A program made the position numbers and the translations under genes. Source: Roseiflexus sp. RS-1 (GTDB taxonomy: Bacteria; Chloroflexota; Chloroflexia; Chloroflexales; Roseiflexaceae). Taken from it: DNA of 64,000 nt. How positions within the stretch are numbered: the stretch's first letter is position 1; each line of letters starts with the position of its first letter. Location of the stretch: positions 434,001-498,000 of the forward strand of contig NC_009523.1 of assembly GCF_000016665.1 (NCBI RefSeq). Reading direction: 5' to 3'. Shown here one piece after another: positions 18,427 through 31,184 of this stretch. The notes below the pieces were generated by a model. That model made no database searches, was not told the origin of the DNA, and worked only from the letters and a program-made list of their open reading frames with translations.

Positions 18427-19795
18427 TCAACGCATGACCATCGGCAAAAACACCTGACTCTTTTTCGTTCCTATCAAACTGAACTCGCTCAGATGACATA
18501 CCCTTACTTCAAACAGGTTTTGGTCAGCATCGAGCCGCTCATATCGCTCTGCGATCGGACATGTCTCGGCGGCATCCTTCCAGGAGTTTGATGCTCGATC
18601 CCAGTAGAACAGGTCGAGAGAGTTCTCATCAAAGATGTTGGCAAGATTGGTGTCAGTGTATCTGAGCGTAATGGTGATCGGTTGGTTAAACGAGAAAGTA
18701 TCGCCTGGTACACCGTTGATCGAGACACTTAGCCGAAAGGCGTGGGCTGTTTGAGTGTTGGCTGGCAAGGGGTTGGCATTAGCAACCAGTGGATGGTAAC
18801 TTAGCGTGATCGGCTGTGTTATTGCACCAGATGGTAATGTAATCGTGTGCTGGTTTCCACTATAGTCAGTAAAGACGACGGAATCTGCATTACTTGCTGC
18901 AAGATCTCGGTCTTGCCTGAACGTTTGGAGATTGAAATCGATGTGTTCCCAGACGGTAGCATTCGACCTCAAGAACAATGGCAGCGATGGGATGTCTTCT
19001 GCAAATTGGTTGATCACGGTGGCGTAGAAAGTTTTACGTTGTTCGCGGGGAAGCCGGGGATCGCTGGCTTGTATAATAGCGTCTGAAGCTTCCTGATTAC
19101 ACCATCCCATAAAGTTTTGACCAGACCAGTTGTTTGTTGGTGAAGGGATCTGGTTGCATGCGTATAGGGTGTAACCGCCAGGTTCGTCATCTTCGATGAT
19201 CCAGGCAAAGTTGCCAAGTTCAAAATCACGTACCTGTAAGCCTGTAGAATCACCAAACCACCAGGACGCAGGTTGATGATTACGGATAATCCGAATGCCA
19301 CAGGCTTTCATTTGCTCCTCAAACACGGTGAGATACGTCACTCTGAAAGGAGCGGTAGTCGTAGTCAATATCAACACCAACTCTTTTCCATCCTTGGATC
19401 GGTACTCAGCACCACTCTGAAGCGTCCAACCTGCTTCATCTAATAGTTGTTGACCAACCGTCGGGTTGTAAGGATAAGTTGTATTAGGAGCGGTGTATGC
19501 CCAGTTGGTCTTTGGCACAAAGGTATCCATGACCAACTCTTGCCGTTGCTCAGGTGTGAGCGCGGGATACACCGATGCAATCAGAGCATCCTTGTTGGTG
19601 CAATAGGCAATAGCCCGACGTATCCTGACATCACTTAAGATTCGGATGTGGAACGGGTTCGATAGAAGAAGTACTCAGTTCTAATGGCTTGGAAGTTTCA
19701 AGTGGCTGGTTGATTTGAGCGGTAACTGGATGGGTAGCACCGACTACAATCAGGGCTATTGTGGTGGCAACGAAGAGTAAGGCTACGCGTTTCAT
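18427..19795 (-). pseudogene. Deleted ABC transporter substrate-binding protein
   Basis: A peptide/nickel-type solute-binding protein (SBP_bac_5) with most of its N-terminal body missing. The start at 19795 has a strong GGAGGT ribosome site and encodes a signal peptide (MKRVALLFVATTIALIVVG). After about 55 codons the frame ends at 19631, and a shifted frame resumes with ILSDVRIRRAIAYCTNKD, the family's conserved helix, continuing for about 390 residues to 18427. Roughly 250-300 expected residues are absent and the reading frame is broken. The C-terminal extension beyond the binding fold ends in QVFLPMVMR, like other secreted proteins here. No permease or ATPase genes are adjacent. Confidence 0.75.
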
Positions 19796-20019
19796 TGTTC
19801 GTACCTCCTCCCTGCTTGCTTTTATGCGTATGTTTACGCTTATAGGTCGCTTTCCATTGCGCCGATAGAGCGGCTGTCGGCTGGAAGCAGAGGTCAGGCG
19901 CAGCCCCTTTGCGATGGTTGGGCGCCGGGGCAGGACAATGCCCGCCCCGGTCTCGCATATGTCACCGCGCCGGCGTGATGGATACGTCGTCGAAGTAGCG
20001 GGTGCCGGTGGCGCCATCG
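19796..20019. other. Intergenic with attC-like fragment
   Basis: Contains the stretch GCTGTCGGCTGGAAGC (near 19871) and GTTGGGC (near 19920), resembling the inner and outer boxes of an integron attC site. A similar sequence occurs at 45881-45962. The symmetry is incomplete, so this is at best an eroded site. Confidence 0.3.
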
Positions 20020-23112
<3,093 letters not shown>

Positions 23113-23327
23113 CTTAACCTCCTGTTTGGTGTGATTTGGACTGCACCTAACAACCGGCTTCACCCGTGCAGTGGGTGTGGGAAAGAGCTTTCGCCACAAG
23201 ACCGACTACAAAGGAAGAAGATTGGGGTCGTTTGTGCATATACACATTATCCAGCAGGCGTCCGATCTGCTAACAGGATCACGCTCGTCTACTCGCTGAG
23301 GGCAACCTCCTTCTCTGCAATGCGTTC

Positions 23328-23552
23328 TTACTCGTCGCTCCGCTCGCTGGCATCGAACCTGTCCAATTTTTGGGAGCGCCGCATATATACCTTGATTGCC
23401 AGTTCATATTCGTGCAGACAGCATTCACGCCGGGGCGCCGTGCCGTAGCGCCGGGCGCGCACCCGGCGGCACACCGGCACGGGGAGACGATCAATGATGA
23501 ACACGTCGCCCGCAGTGAACACCTCCTCCAACGCCCCCGGAATCCAGGTCAT
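23328..23552 (-). pseudogene. Transposase fragment (DDE type)
   Basis: A 74-codon stretch with DVFIIDRLPVPVCRRVRARR, which matches the catalytic Asp region of IS4/IS5/IS982-like DDE transposases (typical text: DSLPVPVC.R.RARR). Both ends of the gene and the remaining catalytic residues are missing or diverged. It is an old remnant. Confidence 0.4.
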
Positions 23553-24289
<737 letters not shown>

Positions 24290-24318
24290 TTGCCGCTGCT
24301 GACACGCTGTGCTATGAT
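24290..24318 (+). promoter_or_regulatory. Promoter of the hicB-like gene
   Basis: TTGCCG at 24290-24295 and TATGAT at 24313-24318 with 17-base spacing, 36 bases before the start of the HicB-like gene. Confidence 0.5.
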
Positions 24319-24353
24319 TGAGATGTTGGAAACGCTCCTGGAAGGAGTTCGAC

Positions 24354-24569
24354 GTGATCAGACAGTTCAAGATCATTATTGAGAAGCATTCAGACGGATA
24401 TGTCGCCTACCCTCTTGGTCTCAAAGGTGTTGGAGCAGGCGAGGGCGACACATACGAAGAAGCGTTGACCGATGTCAAATCTGCTATCGCTTTTCATATC
24501 GAAACGTTCGGAGAACACCTGCTTGAGGGTGAATCGCCTGTTCTGGGATCCTGCACGACCTGCTGGTAA
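24354..24569 (+). CDS. Orphan HicB-family antitoxin-like protein
   Basis: A 71-residue protein with the HicB partial RNase-H-like fold: QFKIIIEKHSDGYVAYPLGL, GAGEGDTYEEALTDVKSAI, the typical order of the HicB antitoxin N-terminal domain. HicB normally neutralises the HicA mRNA interferase. No HicA-like gene (about 60-80 residues) is seen on either side, and there is no C-terminal DNA-binding domain. This type is often found alone. GTG at 24354 has GGAAGGAG upstream. It ends near a copy of dispersed repeat family A. Confidence 0.7.
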   Translation: MIRQFKIIIEKHSDGYVAYPLGLKGVGAGEGDTYEEALTDVKSAIAFHIETFGEHLLEGESPVLGSCTTCW

Positions 24570-25335
24570 GTCCGCGCAGGCAGGCTTTGCTTTGCCCCGT
24601 AGAGACAGGGGCTTATGAGTTTCGAGAATTATCGCGGTTCTCAAAGAGGTTGGACCTCCTCGGACGACCGCAATCAACATCGCGCTCCCCACGCGGCGAC
24701 CGAAATGATGGTTGTTGAGCAATTATTCCGCTCTCGCCCGCGCAGGCGGGCTTCGCCTTGCCTAGCCGAGGGCTTCAGCCTGACGGCTAGCGCGGGAGAT
24801 CGGATTTAATTCTCAATCTCCATAAGCCCTGGCTGAGATCGGGCAAGCCCTGCGGGCTGGATCAACCCGGCGCCCCTCGGCATAGGGAAGGGTGACGGAC
24901 ACGCCAGCCCCGCAGGGGCTTCCATGCGCTCAGGAAGGGCTTCAGCCCGAACCACGCCCGACGACGGGGACGATGGTTGATGTCTTCTCTCCGACCGCGC
25001 CCGACGACGGGGACGATGGTTGATGTCTTCTCTCCGACCGCCATGCATGGCGGTCGCCGCACTGGGGGCGCAAGAGTGGCTGCGCTTGTTCGAGGAGGTT
25101 CAACCTCTGTGAGAACTGCTATAATTCTCAATCGCCATTGGCCCGACGGCAAGGGTGAATAACGAAATTTATAGCATTTCTCGCAAAGGTTGAACCCAAT
25201 AGACGGGGTTGAACATTCCCGGAGTCGCGCACTCCACGCGGTGACCGAAATAAATTTCGGTCTACGTTTTGCCGGAAGCGGGCGTCTCACGCGACACGGC
25301 AGAACCGGATAGTGATCAACGTATCTGAGAACTGC
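24570..25335. repeat. Cluster of dispersed repeats, families A and B
   Basis: No gene is present. Family A (CGCCTGCGCGGGCT..., AGCCCTCGGCTA..., with short inverted repeats) occurs at about 24572-24610 and 24733-24840; family B (GAGAACTGCTAT..., GAGGTTGAACC..., GCGACCGAAAT) at about 24622-24715 and 25080-25335. Further copies lie at 16640-16800, 27690-27800, 39300-39365, 40600-40715, 41090-41450 and 53735-54300. Confidence 0.75.
24955..25040. repeat. Perfect 43-bp tandem duplication
   Basis: Positions 24955-24997 and 24998-25040 are identical, beginning CGCCCGACGACGGGGACGAT. A recent duplication inside the repeat cluster. Confidence 0.95.
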
Positions 25336-25339
25336 TATA

Positions 25340-25419
25340 AGAGCCTATCCGAATAACCCGGCAGCACGCAAGGCGATCAAGCCACAGGCGAAGAGGTCAC
25401 AGTTTTTCGGATAGGCTCT
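25340..25419. repeat. 80-bp MITE-like element with 14-bp inverted ends
   Basis: AGAGCCTATCCGAA at 25340-25353 is mirrored exactly by TTCGGATAGGCTCT at 25406-25419. There is no coding capacity. A related end (GAGCCTGTCCGAATAACCGG) appears near 44091. The structure fits a non-autonomous transposable element mobilised by a transposase elsewhere. Confidence 0.7.
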
Positions 25420-25478
25420 AAATGCTCAAGAAAGTATCCACACCTGCGCACTCCTGCACGCCCTCCGTTGAGTCGGCG

Positions 25479-25484
25479 TATAAT
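25479..25484 (+). promoter_or_regulatory. Possible -10 box before the epimerase gene
   Basis: TATAAT at 25479-25484 lies 46 bases before the start codon. No good -35 hexamer stands at 16-18 bases. The 17-base string TTGAGTCGGCGTATAAT is identical to one at 16607-16623. Confidence 0.35.
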
Positions 25485-25529
25485 CGCGCAAAGCGCGACA
25501 CATGCTGAACAAGAAAGCACAGGACTTCC

Positions 25530-26507
25530 ATGCCCAACGACCGTTTTCTGATCACCGGCGCACTTGGATGTATCGGCGCGTGGACAGTGCGCAACCTGGT
25601 ACGTGAAGAGACCCCGGTTGTTGTCTTCGACCTGGCGAGCGATCCACGCCGCCTGAAATTGATCATGTCCGACGACGAACTGGCGCGGGTGACGTTCGTT
25701 ACCGGCGATATTACCGATCTGGAGGCGCTTGAGCGCGCACTCGACGATCATGCCATTACGCGCGTCATCCATCTGGCAGCGTTGCAGATACCGTTTGTAC
25801 GTGCCAATCCGCCGCTCGGCGCGCGCGTCAACGTCGTCGGCACGGTCAATGTGTTTGAAGCGGTTGCGCGGCGACGCGACCGGATCGGCAGCCTTGTCTA
25901 CGCTTCGTCGGCAGCGGTGTACGATGCCGTTGATGCTGGCGAATCCGGCGTCGTCGCCCACGGCGCCGCCGGTCACCCGACAACGCTGTACGGTGTGTTC
26001 AAACAAGCCAACGAGGGAACGGCGCGGGTCTACTGGCAGGATGCGCGGGTGGCAAGTATCGGACTGCGCCCGTACATTGTGTACGGTCCGGGACGCGATC
26101 AGGGGTTGACATCCAGCCCGACGAAAGCGATGGTCGCGGCTGCGCTCGGCAAGCCGTACCACATTCCGTATGGCGGTCGCGCGGCATACCAGTACGCCGA
26201 TGATGTGGCGCGCACCTTCATCGCCTGCGCGCGTGCGCCATTTCAGGGCGCGGAGATCTTCAACCTGGGCGGTAGTGTGGCAACGATGGGTGAGATCGTT
26301 GCAGCAATCGAGGCGGCAGCGCCGGAGGTGCGCGGGTTGATCACCTTTGATGATAAGCCGCTCCCTTTCCCCGAAGCGTTCGACGCCGCGCCGCTCGAAC
26401 AGGTGATCGGCGCCCTGCCGTTTACCCCGCTCGCCCAGGCTGTCGCCGATACGATTGCCCTTTTCCGTGAACGGATCGCAGCCGGGGTGATGCCGGACGC
26501 AGTCTGA
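25530..26507 (+). CDS. NAD-dependent sugar epimerase/dehydratase
   Basis: A 325-residue extended short-chain dehydrogenase (NAD-dependent epimerase family, typical length). The Rossmann motif is LITGALGCIGAW, where the second position glycine pattern GxxGxxG is kept. The active site Ser-Tyr-Lys triad is represented by YASSAAVYD and TLYGVFKQAN (YxxxK). It probably acts on a nucleotide sugar or similar substrate, reading IVYGPGRDQGLTSSP in the substrate region. It is followed 20 bases later by the glycosidase gene, possibly co-transcribed. Exact substrate unknown. Confidence 0.85.
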   Translation: MPNDRFLITGALGCIGAWTVRNLVREETPVVVFDLASDPRRLKLIMSDDELARVTFVTGDITDLEALERALDDHAITRVIHLAALQIPFVRANPPLGARVNVVGTVNVFEAVARRRDRIGSLVYASSAAVYDAVDAGESGVVAHGAAGHPTTLYGVFKQANEGTARVYWQDARVASIGLRPYIVYGPGRDQGLTSSPTKAMVAAALGKPYHIPYGGRAAYQYADDVARTFIACARAPFQGAEIFNLGGSVATMGEIVAAIEAAAPEVRGLITFDDKPLPFPEAFDAAPLEQVIGALPFTPLAQAVADTIALFRERIAAGVMPDAV

Positions 26508-26527
26508 TTTCACAGGAGATGATGCTG

Positions 26528-27672
26528 ATGCGACGTCGCACCTTTTTCCAGGTTGCAACTGCTCTGGCAACCTTCGGCATCACCGGTTGCACTGCGCCGG
26601 AAGGTGTTCCCGCCGACCGGCTGGCGCGCCTGGCGCGGGGCATTAATATGAGCCACTGGTTCGCCCAGGCGCCCTTCTCCCGCGCAACGCTGCAATCGCG
26701 GCACGCCGCCGATGAATTTCGCACGCTGCGCCGCGTCGGTTTGAGCCACGTGCGTCTGCCGCTCGACCCGTATGTGCTCTTCAGTGAACGCAATCCGGCG
26801 CGCCTCGACCCCGACCGGCTGCCGCTGCTCGATGCCGCGCTCGATATGATCCTCCGGGCGGACCTGGCGGTGATTGTCGAGTTGCACCCGGAGGATCGCT
26901 TCGTTGACCGCCTGGCGACCGACGATACGTTTGTGGCAGCAGTCACGCAATTCTGGCGTGCGCTGGCGAAGCACCTCAGTGCGCGCGATCCGGGGATGAT
27001 CTTCCTGGAGGCGTTGAACGAAGCCCACTTCGATGACCCGCCGCGCTGGGAAGCGGTGCTGCGTCGCCTGCTCGCCGCCATGCGCGAAGGGGCGCCACGC
27101 CACACCTGATCGCCAGCGGCGACGGTTGGGCGAGCATCGATGGGTTGGTGCAACTCACACCGGTTGCGGATCGCAATGTGGTCTACAATTTCCACTTCTA
27201 CGAGCCGTTCGAGTTCACTCATCAGGGCGCGACGTGGGGGTACGAGATGTGGCGGCACTATCGTGGCGTCCCCTATCCGGTCGATGCGGCGCGAATCTCC
27301 ACGGCGCTGGCGCTCATCGACAATCCACGCGCACGTGAGGAGATCCGCTTCTACGGTCAGAGCGGATGGGGCGCTGCACGTATTGAGCAGCGTCTCGACC
27401 AGGCAGCCGCCTGGGGCGCGCAGCATAACGTGCCGCTGACGTGCAACGAGTTCGGCGTCTATCGCCTGATCACCGATCCGGCGGATCGCATCGCCTGGCT
27501 GACCGACGTGCGCACCGCGCTTGAACGACGCCGGATCGGTTGGGCGATGTGGGACTATGCTGGCGGCTTCAGTTTGACGCGCGATGGAATGAACGACCGG
27601 GCGCTGGACGATGAGACGCTACGGGCGTTGGGGTTGCAGGCGACCGGAAGTCTGTCGCTGCCGGGGGCGTGA
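26528..27672 (+). pseudogene. GH5-type secreted glycosidase, frameshifted
   Basis: A cellulase-like glycoside hydrolase family 5 protein split into two frames. The N-terminal part starts at ATG 26528 (AGGAG 10 bases upstream) with a twin-arginine-like lipoprotein signal (MRRRTFFQVATALATFGITGC) and contains the acid/base Glu in EALNEAHFDD. It stops at about 27108 in CACACCTGATC. Adding one base there restores a frame reading LIASGDGWASIDGLVQLTP and continuing to 27672, including the nucleophile Glu in CNEFGVYR. The two halves together give about 382 residues, normal for the family. Either a real single-base deletion or a sequencing error. Confidence 0.8.
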
Positions 27673-27689
27673 GGGTAACAGGGTAAGGT

Positions 27690-27800
27690 TAAGAATTATG
27701 GCGGTTCTCATAGAGGTTGAATCCAATCAACGAGGTTAAACACTCCCGGAATTGCGCTTTCTACGCTGCGACCGAAATGATGGAGATTGGGAATTATAGC
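27690..27800. repeat. Dispersed repeat family B copy
   Basis: Two partial copies: GCGGTTCTCATAGAGGTTGA near 27702 followed by GCGACCGAAATGATGG near 27768, then GCAGTTCTCTCAAAGATTG near 27799. The stretch between 27673 and 27908 holds no gene. Confidence 0.6.
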
Positions 27801-27908
27801 AGTTCTCTCAAAGATTGCTCTGGTTGGACAGGATTGCACACGCCATCGAAAGCAGACGTTTCGTATGGCATCTCTCCGCGTGCTCGGCAGTGAGATTTTG
27901 CAGTGGAG

Positions 27909-28679
27909 TCACTTCTTCCTTGGTGCGGGTTTCAACTCCAGTATCGTTCGAGCGCCTTTCTTTCTCACGTCGATCACTTCGACGCGGGCATCGTTGCCTT
28001 CCTGGTAGCGTGACGTATCGTTCCCGGCGATTGTTTCGGCGCGCATAACACCGACCACCTGCTCCGCATCGAAATCTTCTACCTGAATCACCACGGCCTT
28101 TTCGCCAACCTCCAGCACTTTGCCGCGAAACACATCTCCCTTTTGGGGAATCTTCTGGTGAATCGATGACGCCCTCGATGTTGCGGGTTGCCCTGGCGAA
28201 GCGGTGGAGTCGGTCGGTGCACGCGCAGGATCGTGCCGGGCTTCTGATGACTCCCCGGATGCTGCGGATTGCTCTGGCGACCGGACGGAACCGGCTGATG
28301 TGCGAGCGGCATCGCCCTGGGGGGCGGATGGCGCAACCGCCAGCGGAATGTCGAGACCCTGACGTTCGGCTTCAGGAACCTTCTCGTAGTAACGCAGCAA
28401 ACGGATCGCCCATGCCAGCGTCGCTGTCATATCCTCTGGCGGCAGATTGCGCAAATGGCGCCGGCTCAATTCCAGCAGGTCGCGGTAGTACCCTATCGTC
28501 TGATTCGAACGAATGACCACCCGCCCATTCTGCACTATCGCCTGGAGATAGGCAAAATAAGCCTGTCCGTCCCTGTTGATGCGCAGATATGCCAGCGCTT
28601 TCTGCGCTTCGTTGTGATCAACCTGCGCATCGCGCAGATCACGCGCCAGCGCCGATGCGCGCTCGATCAAGGTCATCAT
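27909..28679 (-). CDS. S1-like domain protein at the end of the III-D operon
   Basis: A 256-residue protein. Residues 1 to about 112 are all-helical (LIERASALARDLRDAQVDHN, YFAYLQAIVQNGRVVIRSNQ, TIGYYRDLLELSRRHL). A low-complexity Ser/Ala/Pro linker (about 115-175) connects to an S1-like OB domain (about 180-252: KGDVFRGKVLEVGEKAVVIQ and YQEGNDARVEVIDVRKKG). S1 domains bind RNA. The helical part recalls CRISPR small subunits (Cas11) but no direct match is claimed. It is the last gene of the effector operon, starting 3 bases after the preceding stop; ATG 28679 is chosen because GGACAGGAG precedes it by 9 bases. Likely an accessory subunit. Confidence 0.6.
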   Translation of the reverse strand: MMTLIERASALARDLRDAQVDHNEAQKALAYLRINRDGQAYFAYLQAIVQNGRVVIRSNQTIGYYRDLLELSRRHLRNLPPEDMTATLAWAIRLLRYYEKVPEAERQGLDIPLAVAPSAPQGDAARTSAGSVRSPEQSAASGESSEARHDPARAPTDSTASPGQPATSRASSIHQKIPQKGDVFRGKVLEVGEKAVVIQVEDFDAEQVVGVMRAETIAGNDTSRYQEGNDARVEVIDVRKKGARTILELKPAPRKK

Positions 28680-28681
28680 GG

Positions 28682-29647
28682 TCAATAACTCCTGTCCGGG
28701 CAGCGGCGGTCGTCGCGGGGCCAGCGCAGAATGTCTGCCAGGCGATGCACCTGATCCTCCAACACGAGACCTTCGTTGCGCGCTGCCTGAATCAATGTCT
28801 GAATGTCTCCCGCCTGCGCTGCCGGTGGATCAACATCGGCATACCATTGCGTCACGGCGTCTGTCATCTCAACCTGTGGCTCGATCACCTCAATCGTTCC
28901 CAGACACGCGGGTTTTCCACCCCCCAGTTTGGGATACCATCGAGGCTCGCCAAGACCCAACGCGATCAGGATCAACCCCAGTTCGCCTGGCGTCAGGTTC
29001 TCGAAATCCAGACGGAAGGTAAACGTGCTCTCGACCGGACATACTTCCAGCGGCAGGTCGCCGGACGCCGGTCTGCCGTGCATGTAGAATTTGCGCCCTC
29101 TTAACTGCCCTCTTGCGTCCAGATAGACCGGTGCTTTGGGTCGAGGAGCGAACAATTGCGGCGTGCCCTGGATCGTGGTCTGACCTCTGTCGAGTGCAGC
29201 GTCGCTGATGCGTATCTGCCCCTGGTACCCAAGCGCGCCAAAGATGCGTTGTGCGACATCCAGATGTTTAGTTTTATCCGATGCTTTGAGATCGCGTGGG
29301 AGTTGAGGCGCGCGCGTGATGCTGACTGAAGAAGGAGAAATCGCTTCGACGATGCTGCGCATGCACCCTTTGAGCGACGTTCCCGGAATGACCGGCGTCC
29401 CGTTGGCACGGAAATGCGCCTTGATCAACGGATAACGCGGATCGCGACTCTGGGTAAGCAGACCGGAAGCGACGTGCACGGGCGACCGGGCGATCAGACG
29501 CGCCCGCAACGTGCCGCTCAGGTGCAGGTAGCGATGATGTCCGACAGGCACCTTGCGCTCGACCTGCGGCGCAAACGGAACGAAATCATACGGTTTGGGG
29601 AGCGGTTGCGCACCGCCGCTTCCCCTGTTGCGCTGGCCCTGGCTCAT
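28682..29647 (-). CDS. Cas7-family (Csm3-like) RAMP protein, III-D
   Basis: A 321-residue RAMP-superfamily backbone subunit. It shows the Csm3-type pattern: ferredoxin-fold strand with LRARLIARSPVHVASGLL, a loop with acidic residue (SRDPRYPLI), then GTPVIPGTSLKGCMRSIVEA, the conserved PGxSLKG motif. The C-terminal glycine-rich loop reads WYPKLGGGKPACLGTIEV. These subunits coat the crRNA guide; one Asp in the acidic loop cleaves target RNA. Its start overlaps the csx19 stop (ATGA), so translation is coupled. Confidence 0.85.
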   Translation of the reverse strand: MSQGQRNRGSGGAQPLPKPYDFVPFAPQVERKVPVGHHRYLHLSGTLRARLIARSPVHVASGLLTQSRDPRYPLIKAHFRANGTPVIPGTSLKGCMRSIVEAISPSSVSITRAPQLPRDLKASDKTKHLDVAQRIFGALGYQGQIRISDAALDRGQTTIQGTPQLFAPRPKAPVYLDARGQLRGRKFYMHGRPASGDLPLEVCPVESTFTFRLDFENLTPGELGLILIALGLGEPRWYPKLGGGKPACLGTIEVIEPQVEMTDAVTQWYADVDPPAAQAGDIQTLIQAARNEGLVLEDQVHRLADILRWPRDDRRCPDRSY

Positions 29648-30123
29648 TCTTGCTCCTCCTCTGTCGCCACCCCGGTCAGTCGCATCAGTTGCAACGCGCC
29701 CAAAGGCGCACAGTACAGCACGTATTTGAGAGCCGGACGATCACCGCTTTGCAGAATCATCGCCTTTTGCGGGCGACTGATTTCCCACGGCGCGTCTTCG
29801 CACGTCAGCGGTCGCGCATCTTCAATGTTCAGGGGCTGTTCGCTCAGGATGAGCACGTCGTAGGAGTCGGCATCCAATCGTTTCCAGCGCACCTCGGCAT
29901 TGGCAGAGAATGCGTGCCCGAAGTCGCCGCTCACATCGAGCAGAGCAATATCTTCCAGCCTCGTTATCGGACGCAGATTCGCGCGTCCTGCGTCCGGTTG
30001 AACGTCCCACAGCGATGCACCGCCAAATGTCCAGCAGGGAATGTTCACGTATGCACGCACCGCATCCCGTACCCGATCGCTGGTCGCGTCGAGCAGGCGG
30101 TAGATATAGCCGATTGTGCTCAT
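29644..30123 (-). CDS. csx19: Csx19-like type III-D CRISPR protein
   Basis: A 159-residue protein (ATG 30123, immediately at the overlap with the upstream gene) matching in size, position and pattern the TIGR03984/Csx19 family that marks many subtype III-D loci. Recognisable features are the WDVQPDAGRANLRPIT stretch near residue 40 and an acidic C terminus. Function is not established; it is thought to be part of or assist the effector complex. Assignment rests partly on context: it lies between two Cas7 genes. Confidence 0.7.
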   Translation of the reverse strand: MSTIGYIYRLLDATSDRVRDAVRAYVNIPCWTFGGASLWDVQPDAGRANLRPITRLEDIALLDVSGDFGHAFSANAEVRWKRLDADSYDVLILSEQPLNIEDARPLTCEDAPWEISRPQKAMILQSGDRPALKYVLYCAPLGALQLMRLTGVATEEEQE

Positions 30124-31184
30124 AATCCAATCTCCCGTTTCCAGGCGGGCATGCATGCCCGCCAGAATGCCTTCACCTGATCGGCGCCCTCGGCGCGCAA
30201 TTGTACTCCCATGACCTCATCTGCCTGGAAACGCCAGCCTTCCGGCAACGGTGCAACATCGTCGGAAGGGAAATCGTAGGCGCGCCAGGCATCGCCGCCA
30301 AATGCGCCCACGCCGCCGAAGTGACCGGCGGGCAGGCGGATGTCTCTGCCGACGAGACGCAGGGCCCCATCTTCCAGGATACACGTCGGATAATGGATTT
30401 CCAGCGAGTCAAAGGAAGCCGTGACCCGTCCCAGACCGCGCGATTTGCCGAACCCCAGCGCAATGCGTCCTTCCGCCAGATCGCGCAGCGCCAGCCCCAG
30501 CAATCCGAACTGTGCCAGCGTCACATTCTTGAAGTCGATCCGTGTCGGAAACTCGCCTCCGACAACTGTCTCGTAGTTGAACGGACCGACCATGACCGAA
30601 CCGTACACCCGATCGATTGCCACACCGTTGCGCTCTTCGACGACCACATTGTTGCCATAGGCATCGGCGAAACGCACCCGCCCTGCCAGGGCTGTGTTGC
30701 CGAAGAGTTGCGACACGAACGACGAAAGCCGGTAGACTGCGGCAGTGCTGATTTTGTCGCGCAGTTTCTCAATCGCCCGCCCGGAGTTGTAGCGCGTGTC
30801 ATTGAGTCCTCCGTATTGAGCGCCATCACCGAGTGGATTGTCGGCAAGCGGAATGCGCCGGTACTCCATCCGTATGCCCTCCGCCTCATCGAGCTGACGG
30901 CGGCGTTCCTGGCGCTGCTGTTGCAACGCTTCTCCGTCAAGCGTGCGGCAGATGCGCTCGCAATGGGCGCGAATCACGCCTTTCAGCGACGGTCCCGGCA
31001 GATAGATGGCGCCAGCCGCGCGCTGTGATCCGCTGCCGTCAGACACCGCATACTTTGTGCGCACGAACTGCATATCGGGCAGGGTTGGATCGCCGCTGCC
31101 GGTCTCGCCCGCCTTGATTAGAATCGGACCATCAGGACGGATCGTCAGGCGCAGCGTCCCCTGAAGAAACGTCGCTTTATGCAT
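30120..31184 (-). CDS. Cas7-family RAMP protein, large variant, III-D
   Basis: A 354-residue RAMP protein. Early strand (LQGTLRLTIRPDGPILIKAG), an acidic loop (GDPTLPDMQFVRTKYA, Asp residues present), then AIYLPGPSLKGVIRAHCERI with the PGxSLKG motif. The long insert (about 95-150: RRRQLDEAEGIRMEYRRIP) makes it larger than Csm3. The glycine-rich loop is ALGFGKSRGLGRVTASFD. The extra C-terminal domain after residue 270 is unclassified. It overlaps neighbours by 4 and 8 bases. Confidence 0.85.
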   Translation of the reverse strand: MHKATFLQGTLRLTIRPDGPILIKAGETGSGDPTLPDMQFVRTKYAVSDGSGSQRAAGAIYLPGPSLKGVIRAHCERICRTLDGEALQQQRQERRRQLDEAEGIRMEYRRIPLADNPLGDGAQYGGLNDTRYNSGRAIEKLRDKISTAAVYRLSSFVSQLFGNTALAGRVRFADAYGNNVVVEERNGVAIDRVYGSVMVGPFNYETVVGGEFPTRIDFKNVTLAQFGLLGLALRDLAEGRIALGFGKSRGLGRVTASFDSLEIHYPTCILEDGALRLVGRDIRLPAGHFGGVGAFGGDAWRAYDFPSDDVAPLPEGWRFQADEVMGVQLRAEGADQVKAFWRACMPAWKREIGL

